Shown: in pieces, positions 51,671 through 62,646 of the stretch | Layout: every line of letters begins with the position of its first letter | How positions within the stretch are numbered: the first letter of the stretch is position 1 | Position numbers and translations under genes: made by a program | Notes under the pieces: generated by a model | Database searches by the model: none | Told to the model about the DNA's origin: nothing | The model's input: the letters and a program-made list of their open reading frames with translations, nothing else | Assembly (NCBI GenBank): GCA_023055355.1 | Contig: JALJCS010000001.1 | Location: forward strand, 76,239,381 to 76,303,380 | From: Agelaius tricolor | Taxonomy: Eukaryota; Chordata; Aves; Passeriformes; Icteridae | Length of the DNA: 64,000 nucleotides | Reading direction: 5' to 3'

Positions 51671-53259
51671 TTGGCATAACATTGGGCATTACCAAGAAAA
51701 GTATTTTTATTTACCAATGTCAATACAATCTACCAGTTGCATATTTTCAGTGCCATCTAAGGCAGTCTGCATCACAGAAAAGACTTGAAAAAATGTTTTT
51801 ATTTTGGGGAGGGTCATGAGTCAAGTATGTCATGAAGTGAAGTCAGTACTTTCAACCTGTGGTCCCAAGATTTCTGACTGTTTGTGGATGTCTTCTAGAC
51901 ATTTAAATGGTAAATAAATAATAATTATTATAAAATCCAGTAGTCAGCATGGAAATTCTAAATTTGTATTAAAAAAAAAAAAGCTAAGCCAATTGAAGTG
52001 AAATTTATTAAAAATTATCTTTCAGTGATTAGGACTGGAGAGCTCTACTTCAGTTCTCTGTTTTGTTAAATCTCCTTGTTAGATCATATGCAAATAATCA
52101 GAATTCTACAGGAATTCTTCAGCATAAAATTAAGCTATAGTTAGCAATTTTATTCAGTATATTGTTGTGAAGAGAAAAATTATTTCTTTTTAAAAGAAAG
52201 ATGAACTTCAAAAAGAAGAAAAAGCTAAGCAAATTCAAATATGAAGCCAGGTACAACTTAAGAAAGATATGAAGAATCTGGGGGTTTGCTGGGTTTTTTG
52301 CTTGTTTGAGTGATTGTTTGGTTGGTTTTGGTAGGTTATTTGTTTGGGGTTTTTTGTGGTTTATATTTTTCCTGCAGGCAATAAGAGTCTTACATTTGAC
52401 TTCAGAGGGATCAATTGAGTGATGGAGTAGAGCAGCACAGTGAGTCGTGTTCTACAGAGGGAAAGACTGGTTAAAGGTCAGTGCTTGGGAAAAATAGGGA
52501 CACTTCTCCTCACTTCTTGTGATGTGAGGAATAGCCTTAAGCAAATCACTTCCCTGTCCTTTCCCTCCTCTTACTGCAATAATGGAATACTATTCTTCAC
52601 TCGTACATAAAGCACTGCATGGAGGACAAGTGTGCTATAAAACCCTGAAGTATGACAGAATGTCAAAGCCAACAAACATAAATACAGGCAATGGCATTGA
52701 AATACTTCACTTTATCCATTCTTTTTCTTTTTTTTCTTGAATGACGTGCAGAATAATGACTACAAGTTCTCTTGTCTGTTAAGCTGACATTTCCCTATGA
52801 AGTGGTGAAGGGCATTGTCATTAGAATTTTTGCTTTTCCAAGTGTTTTAGCAATGATTTGATTGGCAGATCACTGACATTCATTTGGAAAGTTACAAAAC
52901 ACACGAACTGCAAGTAAGGTAAACTGCTTTTACCTGAAAATTTCCCCAAAATGGAGTATGGAAAACGATATTTTGCTAACTCTGGGATAATGCTGTATAA
53001 CTCATTACTGAAAAAATAGAACTACTGGATAATTAATCAGCATTATATTCAGCAATCATATTGGTTTCCTAGGACCATTTTCAGTATTTTTGATAGTCAG
53101 GAGGCAAGAAAAATTTCCTGTATTTCCATTTTTTTCCTCTGAGGAAAGTTTAAATTGGTTTTTCTTCTTATCTAAATGTGTATAAGTAAGATGCTTCCCT
53201 TTCATTTCCAGGTAGCACTCAGATGGTATAAGTCTTCCATAAAGAGATAATCTGCATAG
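51671..53259. other. Non-coding DNA with a T/G-rich tract
   Basis: I see no gene. An A12 run lies at about 51969-51980 and a T/G-rich low-complexity tract (GGTTTTTTGCTTGTTTG type) at 52280-52365. Confidence 0.5.
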
Positions 53260-53667
53260 AGTATTTGTCAGAACCCAGGACATCCCTCTGGCTGTCCTGA
53301 GCAGCCAAGACCCCTGCCAGGGGGCTCAGAGACCCTGGCACAGAGCCCAAAATGCCTGTGGTTTTGATTATGACCCATGGAGAAAGTGACCAACCTTAGA
53401 TGAAGATCTGCAAGCCATGACAAATTAAGTAGAATGATAGTGAATTTATCATGGGGTGAAAAAAAAGATTTTGGGGGTTCTAGAGTGGAGGTTCAGGGGA
53501 CAAGTGGAGGGATCTGGGTGTGTCCAGCCTTTCTCCTTCTTCTTCTTGACCTCCATCTTCTGCTGTGATGGTGGCACTTTTAGATTGGTTTAGAGTAGAA
53601 GCTCACTGTCTAACGGAGGTGATAGGTATTGGGAAGTAATTGTAAATACTGTACACATAGTTTTTAG

Positions 53668-53673
53668 TATAAA
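53668..53673 (+). promoter_or_regulatory. TATA box of the ERVK-type LTR
   Basis: TATAAA in the context TTTTTAGTATAAAGAC lies about 100 bp upstream of the LTR's AATAAA, at the expected place for the U3 promoter. Confidence 0.6.
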
Positions 53674-53769
53674 GACATAACACCACCCCGGGGGCAGGCA
53701 GAATGCCTCTGACTGTCTTGCTGAGCTGACCTCAGCTGGACAGCAGAAAATATTTTATTGATAAAATAC

Positions 53770-53775
53770 AATAAA
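53770..53775 (+). terminator. Polyadenylation signal of the ERVK-type LTR
   Basis: A canonical AATAAA in the R region of the solo LTR, about 115 bp before its 3' end. Confidence 0.65.
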
Positions 53776-54224
53776 CAACCTTGAGACTGAGAACTGAAGA
53801 GCTCTGACTCCTTCTTCGAGCGCTGGGCTGGGAAAAGGGACTTTATAACACATCTCAGGGTCACTCTGACCAGCTAGAGACCCCGAGACAAGTATTCACA
53901 GTATAGAACAGAAGGAAATAATAGTCTCCAACCTGAGCATTTAGACTCAAATTTCTTCATGAATTTTGACAAAAAATTTAAATGGCTGCAGCTGGCGTTC
54001 ATAGCCATACTGAGTGATCTTTACTTTCTTAAAAATTAGTCCATTTTAAGTAGGTATGTTCTGTTAACTTATCTCTTTCTGGACAGTTCCTTTACCTAAA
54101 CCTATAAAATAAAATAACCTTGAGAAGTAATTCTTCTAAGTGACACATCCATGAAACAATAAATTTAGATTTTGTATCTTTCTTTATGATCATGTTTACT
54201 CAAAATTAATTAAGATTCTTTTCC

Positions 54225-54430
54225 TACCAGCTTTTTGCACACCCCCAGCCTCCTTACTGGTGGATCAGTTTGAGGAGCAGAAAAGCCTCAATGCTGTATA
54301 AGCACTGCCCAGGAATGAATAAATAAAACATTCCTATGAAATCATCACTGTTTTCATCACAGTTCCCATACATAATCCCATACAATCTACAATGAAAAAA
54401 TTTAACACTATCCCACACAAATGCAGCATA
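54225..54430 (-). mobile_element. Partial ERVL-type LTR (U3 part only)
   Basis: The plus-strand text reads TTTTTGCACACCCCCAGCCT, then GAGGAGCAGAAAAGCCTC, GTATAAGCACTGCCCAGG, CATCACTGTTTTCATCACAG, CCCATACATAATCCCATAC and TTTAACACTATCCCACACAA. It ends near 54430 in GCAGCATA. In reverse this is the first ~200 bp of the same ERVL-type LTR family seen at 23194-23756. The 3' two-thirds, with the polyadenylation region, is missing beyond 54225. Deletion or incomplete preservation explains this. The fragment lies about 330 bp downstream of the ERVK-type LTR but shows no overlap with it. Confidence 0.8.
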
Positions 54431-55807
54431 GCATCAAAAAATCCACACAGATATTCAGCATTATGTTGCAATTCCATAATTTAGATTCAGCTTAGCTGTA
54501 GTCCTTATTAGCATATTTATGGAATAGGACAGATGAACTGCAAGATTTATTTTATTTGCTGGGGTAGAGGAAATTATATCAGAAAGGTTGACTCTTTAAA
54601 GGATTTGTTGCTTTTACTAAATAATTTGAAATTTGAAAATTATCTACCTTCATCATTGAATTAATTACAGGTGGGGAGGGTGGGGAGCAAAAGGAATTTT
54701 TTTATCACCTCTTTTCCCTGAATAGCAACTAACAAATTTTAAAAAAAAGTTAGATTTAATAACCTAAAACCAAAATGCTCTGTTTCAGAAACATTAAAGT
54801 TGAATGTGCAACTGTTCCCAATTTAGAGCTGGTTGCACAGTGCTGATCCAGTTCTTCCTATATTCCCAGATTTTTTTCCCTGTCTGCTTTTCTGGAGCAT
54901 GCAAGATTTACCAACCAAAAAAATACAAACAAAAAAATTCCCCTCTATTGCAATATGTTTCTCAACTTTAAGGACTGCTTTAGAGGAAAGGACAAGTTTG
55001 GCTTCAGTGGTGCAGGGATGTATGAGATCTTCTGGTACTGAGTTGAATTTAGAACCAGCTTAAGATCTGCCATAAATAAAAATTGCTTGCTTTGAGAATC
55101 TTTAAATTGAAGCTCTGTGTGTGCAAAGATGTTTGCTATGCAAGAGACTAAATATTTACAGAGCAGTAGCTACATTCTTAAAGTTATGTCAACACTGAAT
55201 TACACAGTGTTAAGGCAATTTAAAAACTTCTGGAGTTTTAGTCTTCTCCTGGATATGGCATTGGAATATCTCATCTGGCCAGGTCTACTTGCTTATGTTG
55301 CATGTTATTGACTGATTACTGTGTATTAAGTGTTATGCTGATATTCTAATATTTTAAAAACCATGGCTAATTGCCTAAGTTGGCCTACAAAAATAAACAT
55401 GTATATTAAATTATCCTTTAAGGTATTTTGATAATTAAATAATTTTAAAATGGAGCTTTGTCCTCTCTCATCCCCACTGATTTTAAGGTGATGAGCAATT
55501 AATTTCTGACTGGCTCTTAGTCAGACAAGATGATGGGCCTCTTTCCTGCTAATTCCTGCCCTTACAGAGCAAGACTCTGATGTTCAGCTGTTCAAGACTG
55601 ACATTCTTCCTATTATAGTTCATCATGCTAATGTCAGAGATCCATGTATTCACGTGTTTCACTGTAACAAAGAATAGAAGCAAATGAAAATGAACTGTAT
55701 CCAGGAAAATCCCCAGGCCATGTTCAAGGCAGAGTCTTTGACATAAAAAACATAAAAACCAAATTTTTTTTCCAATACAATTTATTTTCATTGTTTTTGT
55801 TGTTTTT

Positions 55808-55860
55808 GATGTTAGTTTTTTATCATCATTGTTAGTTTTTTATCATTATTGTTAGGTTTT
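55808..55860 (+). repeat. Short tandem repeat, ~22-bp unit
   Basis: TGTTAGTTTTTTATCATCAT is followed by TGTTAGTTTTTTATCATTAT and a partial third unit TGTTAGGTTTTC. The units are nearly identical. Confidence 0.85.
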
Positions 55861-56546
55861 CTTACATATATGAATCCTAAAGGTCACTGTTTTTTTCTAA
55901 TATGGATTTTTTTTCAGTACCAGACATCTAGTGCTCCCTATAGGGAGAGAATTGAAATTGAAATTGGAAGTCATAGCCAATGGCAATGAAAAAAATATAA
56001 CTTAGTTAAGGTTGTCATGACAATTTCTGACTGTAAATCATTTATTTTGCCAAGTTAAACTTTCTGGAACCTGAAACCATGCACTCACTCCCTTTTCAAA
56101 TGCAAAGAACTGGCATGAATTATCATCAACTAGTGATGATGAAGAAATTAATTAAATCTGATCATTTCCAAAGCTGAACCACAACTTCCAAATTATTAAT
56201 TTACTTATTGAAATAGTGTAATTTCTTAGTTATGATTACTTCTCTTGATAAGTAGATTGAGGGTCCCCCAGGCTTACGATGTGAAAATCTTAATCAAAGT
56301 GATAATTAATCCCCTCCATTCATGATAGAACTTAGGTGACTGAGTGAGCAGTCTCACCGAAGCCCACAAGGATACTACAAGAAGGAACACTGGTAAATTT
56401 TCAATGGCACTACTGCCTGATTTCAGTGTTTCCTTTAAAAACCACATGAAGTTCCAACAGGCACCTTGGAATCAAGAATCTTATTTCTCATTGCCAAACT
56501 TCTGCAATAGTACTATGGCTGTGTTTCCTTGTGTTTAATGAGATAG

Positions 56547-56584
56547 ATTTGATCAGGTATGTCATTTGATCAGGTATGTCATTT
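56547..56584 (+). repeat. 17-bp exact tandem duplication
   Basis: ATTTGATCAGGTATGTC occurs twice head to tail (56547-56563 and 56564-56580), followed by ATTT. Confidence 0.9.
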
Positions 56585-57675
56585 ATTTAGATCATTTTTA
56601 GCGACTTAAACTTCACTCATTTGCACCATAAAGGAAACTCTTATGTGAGAATGGGGGAAAAGCCTAATTTTCATTAAAGTTGCAATAATATCTGCAAAAT
56701 ATATAAATTTATCATCAAATGTGCAACTGCACTAAGAAAGAAGCGTGTGTGTATATATCAGAGTAGTTGAGAAATATAGATTGAAAAGTGTCAGAAACTC
56801 TCAATTCTCAAGTACTTTATACAAATTTTGGTAATGTAGGGACTAATTCCAGGTCTCATGAAATTCTGAGAAGCCACAATAATTCCTTTTATCCATGGTA
56901 AGGTAATGTAAGTGGGAGCTGGAATTGGTCCATAGGCTTTGTTTTGGTTTAGATTTTTTCCCCTCAGGATAGCAAGACATTGTACCAATTAGCTCATGAA
57001 CCCAAACTAAAAAATGTACAATTTTTTCCCTTGAAAGATGTCATTACATCAGTAAATTTTCTGCCATCTCTACATGTTTTGACAACTCTGAAAGAGATCT
57101 GAAGAATAAGAAATTCCATATGAAGTTTTTCTGGACAGTATGTCAGAATGGAATTCAGCCTAATTTTAAATGAAACAAGATTAAGTAGATCATTTGTACC
57201 TGCTCTCATATAGTCTAAGAGGAGGCATTATCTGTGGAAGAATTCTGTCTCAGCTTACTCAAGGTCATGTACACATCAGGTCATGAAAGTTGCATTCAGA
57301 TGCCCTGCATTATTTCTTCTCTTACAATCTGAAAGCAGAAGTAGTGCAAATGACTAACAGAGCAGAGATCTAACTTCAGGGAAATAAAGTTACAGGAGAT
57401 CAATCTGACCCTCCATATCCATTTTCACTCAATAGCCATAAGCAGCAACACTCATAAATTCTGCCTTACAGGAATATGGGCAATTACTCTGTTTAGCATT
57501 CCTACTGTATCTTGTCTCAAAATAAAAGTTATTCTTGGTCTATCTAATTGATTCAGACTCAACTCTGTACACAAACCAATCACTCATTTTTCTCATTCGG
57601 AATTATATTTATCGTTTGTCACCGTAAGATCTTTTCCAATGTCCAAACTGTGATTCATTGTACTCATTACATTTC

Positions 57676-57735
57676 TCTTCAGGAAAAAAAAAATAAAACA
57701 AACAAAAAAAAAAACCAAAAAAAACCCCAAATAAA
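57676..57735 (+). repeat. A-rich tract abutting a CR1 3' end
   Basis: A runs with ACAAAC and ACCCC groups directly precede the minus-strand CR1 at 57743. Read on the element's strand this is a T-rich, G-containing tail placed where the usual short CR1 terminal repeats would be, so it may be an expanded or altered 3' tail of that element. Confidence 0.75.
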
Positions 57736-57742
57736 ATAGACT

Positions 57743-58243
57743 ATTATGGTTGTAAGGGACCTAAAACAATCATCCAGTCCAACTGCCTGAGTACTACAGG
57801 AATGACCAAAACTTAGAGAGTGTTCTTAAGGGTATCATCCAGAAGCCTTCTGAACACTGACAGGCTTGTGGCATTGGCCACCTCTCTAGGAACCTCCTGG
57901 TGCCCTCTCAGTAAAGAAAAGCTGCCTAATGTCCAGTCTAAACCTTTCCTAGTACAGCTTGGAACCAATGCCACATGTCCAGTCCCTGGATGCCAGGGAG
58001 AGGAGTGCAGCTCCTCCCTTCCCACCTGCCCTCCTCAGGAAGTTTTGCAGAGCAATGAGATCATCCCTCAGCCTCCTTTTCTCCAGCCTGGACAAGGCCA
58101 GAGCCCTCTGCTGCTGCTCCCAGGACATTCCTTCCAGCCATTTCACGTGCTTTGTTACCCTCCTCTGGATGCATTCAAGGACCCTCACATTTTCTGCCCC
58201 AGAACTGCCCAGAGTGCTCAAGGGGAGGCTGCACCAACCCTGA
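57743..58243 (-). mobile_element. CR1 LINE 3' part with ORF2 C-terminal remnant
   Basis: On the minus strand, codons between 58221 and about 57950 read CIQRRVTKHVKWLEG and LEKRRLRDDLIALQNFL, typical of the segment following the reverse-transcriptase domain of CR1 ORF2. From about 58020 down to 57813 a second minus frame continues with RKGLDWTLGSF, VPREVANATSLSVFRRLLDD and a stop, matching the usual C-terminal end of the protein. One frameshift therefore separates two halves of the same coding region. The 3' untranslated part follows to about 57743 (CATCCAGTCCAACTGCC on the plus strand). The piece is 5' truncated and inactive. A 216-codon plus-strand open frame (57820-58470) is only its antisense shadow. 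Confidence 0.95.
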
Positions 58244-59970
58244 AGAAGTCAAAAATGTATGAATATTGCTGTGTGAGTAATGTCTACTTTTTATTCTTCT
58301 CTTTTCATTATTACATGAAGTCAGTATCAATTTGTGCCCAGTTCTGGATAGATAGATATTTGTGGTTCATGTATAGACAAACATTTACGTATCTGACAAC
58401 CCTGGCTCTCAGTGGCAGATCAAGAGTGAGGCTGGATCAATATTCAGTCTGCTATGGGGGAACTCTGTGAGTCAATGTTTGCCTGTCATCAGTTCCTTTG
58501 CAATTTAGAGTGTCCCAAGTGCTTTGGAGTAACCAAAGTTGACATGACAGATTAAAACCTAGTTCCTGAAAGAAGTGAATTCAAGAAATATTTATTGCAG
58601 TTAATATCAGTTAGCAAGATGTCTCTAAGCAGTTACACTGTGACTAAGTTATAAAATATAATGTATGGGAGGAAAGCTAGACATCCAGTTATCTTGGTAA
58701 CCGAGGAGAAGTTTACAAATTTTCTGTCATGCTTAGATATTACTCTACTCTATTACCACAACAATAAGCCACAGACCCCTTTCCATCTCTTCCACTACCT
58801 TTTCTTACTCCATCCTCTCCCAGCTGCATATCATAAATAGTACTATTGGAGCACAAGAATAAAGCAGTTATTCCTGGTTCCATCCTACCCCCCAGGAACC
58901 ATGCAATTTCCTTCGAAGCAGCCATGGGCTGGAGACTTCAGAGATTTCTTGCCATGTTCCAAATAAAGACTATATTCCTGAAAAGAAATCCATGACCATT
59001 CACTATGAATGGACAAAGCTGACATCTTCATTTTGAATATAACAGAATATTTATATATATATAACTGTAATATTCTGAATGCTTTTAGGTACTTACAGCA
59101 ATCATTATAAATACATTACTTATTATTGGATTTTAACTAAAACTCAATCTAAATTAACACATGAACCTTTACACAATACAAGAGACAGCAATAAAGTAAA
59201 ATTCAAACTACTGAATCTAAAGTCAAAAACAAGTTTCTCATTGCCCTCCAATATCTGCAAGAGAGAGGGCTGATGTTGCCAATAATGTAAGACCTGAGAG
59301 ATACAGGAACTGATTCTGAACAAGTCCTGGCATATTTTGAAGTTTTTTGTTTTAAAATAGTGAAGGAAAGAGGTTTGAAGGGTGTGCTTTATCATGATGA
59401 TGTGGGCTGGGAATTTTTTTTTTCTCACTGCAAATGGGGAAACAGAATCTTTTTCATTTCATGTGGTGCTCTCCTTCAATGAATAAAAGGCATAAAAATC
59501 CCAAGTTAAATGTGCATGTACCAGACAAGTGTGTACAGAGCATAACTAGAATTCAAGCACTACAGGGCTGTTACACAGCATATTGCAACAATAATTCATC
59601 ATCCTGCTTGCCAGCAGATCCATGTGAGGAACAGGTTGCTTTTCCTTTTATTATTAAAAATAATAATATTTTTATGGAGCAGACAAAGCAGAGATCTCTG
59701 GAGCGCTGCACTCAGCAGTCATACATGTTTGCTGGAACAATTCTTTGTCCCAACTCAGCTTATAATAGTCATAATTGGCGGCATTGTCTAAAAAAAATGT
59801 TATAGGTGTTTATCTCCCCCCCCCCCAACATATAACAAATTACCTCTCATTAGGCAGATGAGGAGCCAAAGATTAGCTGCTCTTCCAAGTACAAAAAAAA
59901 ATGTCACTGTAAAAGTTTAAATTATTTTTACACATTTAGAGTTACTATAGAGTTGTGTAACCAGAAACTA
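58244..59970. other. Unique non-coding DNA
   Basis: I see no gene or element. A short TA run lies near 59051-59062 and a C11 run at 59816-59826. Confidence 0.5.
59816..59826 (+). repeat. Poly-C run
   Basis: Eleven consecutive C between TATCT and AACATA. Homopolymers of this kind are also prone to sequencing error. Confidence 0.85.
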
Positions 59971-60128
59971 TTTACACATAGATAGCTCAGTTGGTTAGAG
60001 CAGGGTGCTAATAACACCAAAGTTGTCTATTCAATCCCCATATGCTATTCAAGCCATTCACTTCAGAGTTGATACTTGCTGATCCTTGTAGGTCCCTCTC
60101 AACTCAGAATACTCTGTGGTTTTACACA
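59971..60128 (+). mobile_element. tRNA-Ile-derived SINE with CR1-type 3' tail (TguSINE1-like)
   Basis: The head 59979-60045 matches tRNA-Ile. ATAGCTCAGTTGGTTAGAGC contains the polymerase III A box (59983-59994). GGTGCTAATAACACC is the anticodon arm with anticodon AAT at 60010-60012, and TATTCAATCCCC (from 60028) is a degraded B box. A short linker (TTCACTTCAGAGTTG) then leads to ACTTGCTGATCCTTGTAGG, TCCCTCTCAACTCAG and AATACTCTGTGG, which is the 3' end typical of a CR1 LINE. This head-plus-tail order is that of the passerine TguSINE1 family, moved in trans by CR1 machinery. The octamer TTTACACA flanks both sides (59971-59978 and 60121-60128) and is probably the target-site duplication. B-box mutations and acceptor-stem changes argue against a working tRNA gene. 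Confidence 0.9.
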
Positions 60129-62646
60129 CACACATGTGCGTAGATGGATGCACAGATGGAATAAAATGTTGCTTGACTGGGTTTTTCAAAAAAGCTTTTT
60201 CTATTCTGTTGGGTGGCTACAGGAGGTTCCTGCTTCTTTGAGCTTGGCATTGGCCTGTGGATACAGAACTGGAAGGTCCATGGCTTTGCCCTTTTTACTG
60301 ACTCCCCAGCAATCATGCATTCAGTCCCCAGAGAAAAGATGGAATAGGGAATGGCAAACCTAATGGGTTTTCCCTGAGGGCAGATCCCAAGAGCTTGGTT
60401 GGTACAGCACTGCTGGGGCTGCTGCCAGGAGGGCACTTACAACAGAGCCTGAGCTCAACCCCAGGGTGTGTCCCTCCTGCTGGAGCAGAGTGAGCCTGTG
60501 CATTCTGCATGGCTGGGCTCCCCCAGGAACACCTCTGTAGAGAAACTAATGCTTTGTTTTGAGAAAAGAGCTATCTGAAGGTAACAGTGGTGAAATGTTC
60601 TCTCTTGTTTGAGTTTTAGTGCAGCAACAAATACTTTACTTGAAATGTTCAGTGTATTGTTTCTTATAAAAAACTACATCATAACCCTTAGCAACCAAAG
60701 AGTGAGTGCCCTCTTAAAAATTAATCACAAGAAGAAGGTGTGTGCATAGAGCTGAGGGTATTAAGCTGTACAGACAATAGATAGCTTGATAAAAGCATCT
60801 TGGCAGAGAAGTGATTCAGGTGTTTTACATGTCGCCTCCAGCTTTAATTGTGACTAATGAACTGAATGAGGATTTTTTTTTCACTAGCTAGCAAAGTGTT
60901 TTTATGTTCTTTTCATTAAATAAGACAAGAAAAATCCCACATCCTCATTTTGAGATTCTCCTTCTCATCTCTCACCATGAGAAGGAAAGACAAAAAAAGG
61001 TCTTATAACAACTTTGTTATATTCTGCACATCCTTAATTTACACTCTGTCCTAGCAGCTCCTGTACAGGATTTTACTAGGTACTACCAGGTCATAAAAAA
61101 TGATATTAAGAAGGAATAAAGGAAACTAATTATGTCCCTAGGAAATGTGTGGTGCAATTTAAGGCACCACAGAATAACCAAGATGCTTGGAAAAGAGGAA
61201 CCGACAGAAATGCCAGAGACTCCTGTGGTGACTACAGCCCTCTGGCAAAGTTTCCTGGAGAACAGGAAGAATATTCTAGGGAAAAAGCTGCTTATCTTTG
61301 TAAAGTAAAATAGAGATTCAGGCTCTGCTATATAAATGAAGTAGATAATAAGTAATAAATAAAGTGAATCTATGTGGTGACATTTTTATGCAGCCTTATT
61401 ATTTAGATGGAAATAGCTGCTGAATCTAATGGGTTTCTGGAATTTCATAAGAGGGTTCATTATGTACCATGGTATGAATACAAAAACTAACCCTGCTGTA
61501 CAGAAAAGCAGGTGTCAACAAAAGACTGGGATTCACACTCTTTTCTTGCACTTAGATTTCTAAGTTTTATCTTCCAAAAAAGACATCATAGCTACTATGC
61601 TTTGCTAAGGAGCAGTGAGGAGATTCTCCCTTGTATTCAGTGGATCACTGGCTAACCCATCCATTTGGGATTATTTTTTACTCTTTAGGGAGGGTTTCAT
61701 ACTTTCATGGTTTCATGGTTTCATGGTTCATCAGCCGGGGGAAGATAAAAATTTTTATTTTCTACCTACATGGAGAATATACCTGTCTGGTTTGCAATAT
61801 GACTACCATCTGCTTCAGCAATTCTGCTTTGCAAAAATAAATTGATATTTAATGGGCTGAGAGCACAAGCATCTGGGAAAAGCAAAGAGCAAGACCTGGA
61901 TTCTAGCTTTTTTCATGAGGAGTATTATATATTTAATCCCATATAGGATGCATAATCAGTCTTTAAAATAGGTATCAGAACATATAATTCCATGGTCTGA
62001 CCCCAAATTACCACTTAGTGGATTGGCAGGGTTTCTGCACTGGGCACAGAGCATGTCATAGAATACTTTTATTGGAGAAATTAATGTACTTTCCTAAAAT
62101 TGACTTGAATATCTTGCAGAATTTCCCTCTAAAACTGTCCAGCATTTTTAATTTGAGCTTTTTGTCACATTAATAAATTCTAAAGATAGTCTTAATCCTA
62201 TGTTTCACTCTGGCATTGTATTTCTTTTATTATTGCTCTCAAGCTTAAAATAGCACAAAGGATAAGTGGACATAAACACATGGTGAATAACATCCCATTA
62301 ATTGGCTCAAATAAGTCCTAAAAATACTCCAAAAACATTAACTCTTCATCAATTTCAAGAGAAGATTAGTTTTAATTGGGTATGCTGGCAGCTGCATATT
62401 TGCAAAAGGAGAAAAAGATGGATAAAGGTATACCACAGCCATAATGCACCCCTTCTAAATGTAATTATTATATTTCAAGCAATTATATTTGTATTTGAAT
62501 TTTATATAATACATTTAATTGTATAAGTATGCACTTATATACACCAGTATATTGTCATATATTTTATGTGAGGTTTTATTTCCTGCTAGAAGAGAATCAT
62601 CTTTAACCTATAGCTCCCATTTCCCAGCAAGAACAGTGAAATACAG
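60129..62646. other. Unique non-coding DNA
   Basis: I see no gene or recognisable element. A short CA run directly follows the SINE. The segment 60361-60540 is GC-richer. An 8-bp tandem repeat lies at 61695-61730. Confidence 0.5.
61695..61730 (+). repeat. (TTTCATGG)n short tandem repeat
   Basis: One TTTCATAC unit, three exact TTTCATGG units and a partial TTCATC unit lie head to tail. Confidence 0.9.

Larger units (their letters stand above)
53260..53896 (+). mobile_element. ERVK-type (class II) solo LTR with 6-bp target duplication
   Basis: The LTR spans 53266-53890 (625 bp). It begins TGTCAGAACCCAGGACATCC and ends GAGACCCCGAGACA, so the termini form a TGTC...GACA inverted repeat. Directly outside both ends is the same hexamer, AGTATT (53260-53265 and 53891-53896). 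A 6-bp duplication is the family rule for ERVK-type elements, and the sequence resembles known songbird ERVK LTRs. Inside are a TATAAA box at 53668-53673 and an AATAAA signal at 53770-53775. These fix the orientation and leave a U5 of roughly 100 bp. No internal gag, pol or env sequence is present, so the provirus was probably lost by recombination between its two LTRs. The intact duplication and clean termini suggest a fairly recent insertion. Confidence 0.93.
54431..57675. other. Unique AT-rich non-coding DNA with small tandem repeats
   Basis: I see no gene or recognisable element. A degenerate ~22-bp tandem repeat lies at 55808-55860, a 14-bp palindrome (CTCCCTATAGGGAG) at 55934-55947, and a 17-bp exact tandem duplication at 56547-56580. 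Confidence 0.5.

Noticed and set aside
57820..58470. Longest open frame in the window (216 codons, plus strand)
   Set aside because: It lies antisense to the CR1 ORF2 remnant on the minus strand and has no domain features; the coding resemblance is on the other strand.
59979..60045. Functional tRNA-Ile(AAT) gene
   Set aside because: The B box and acceptor stem are damaged, no paired acceptor ends are visible, and a CR1-type tail follows directly, which marks it as a SINE head.
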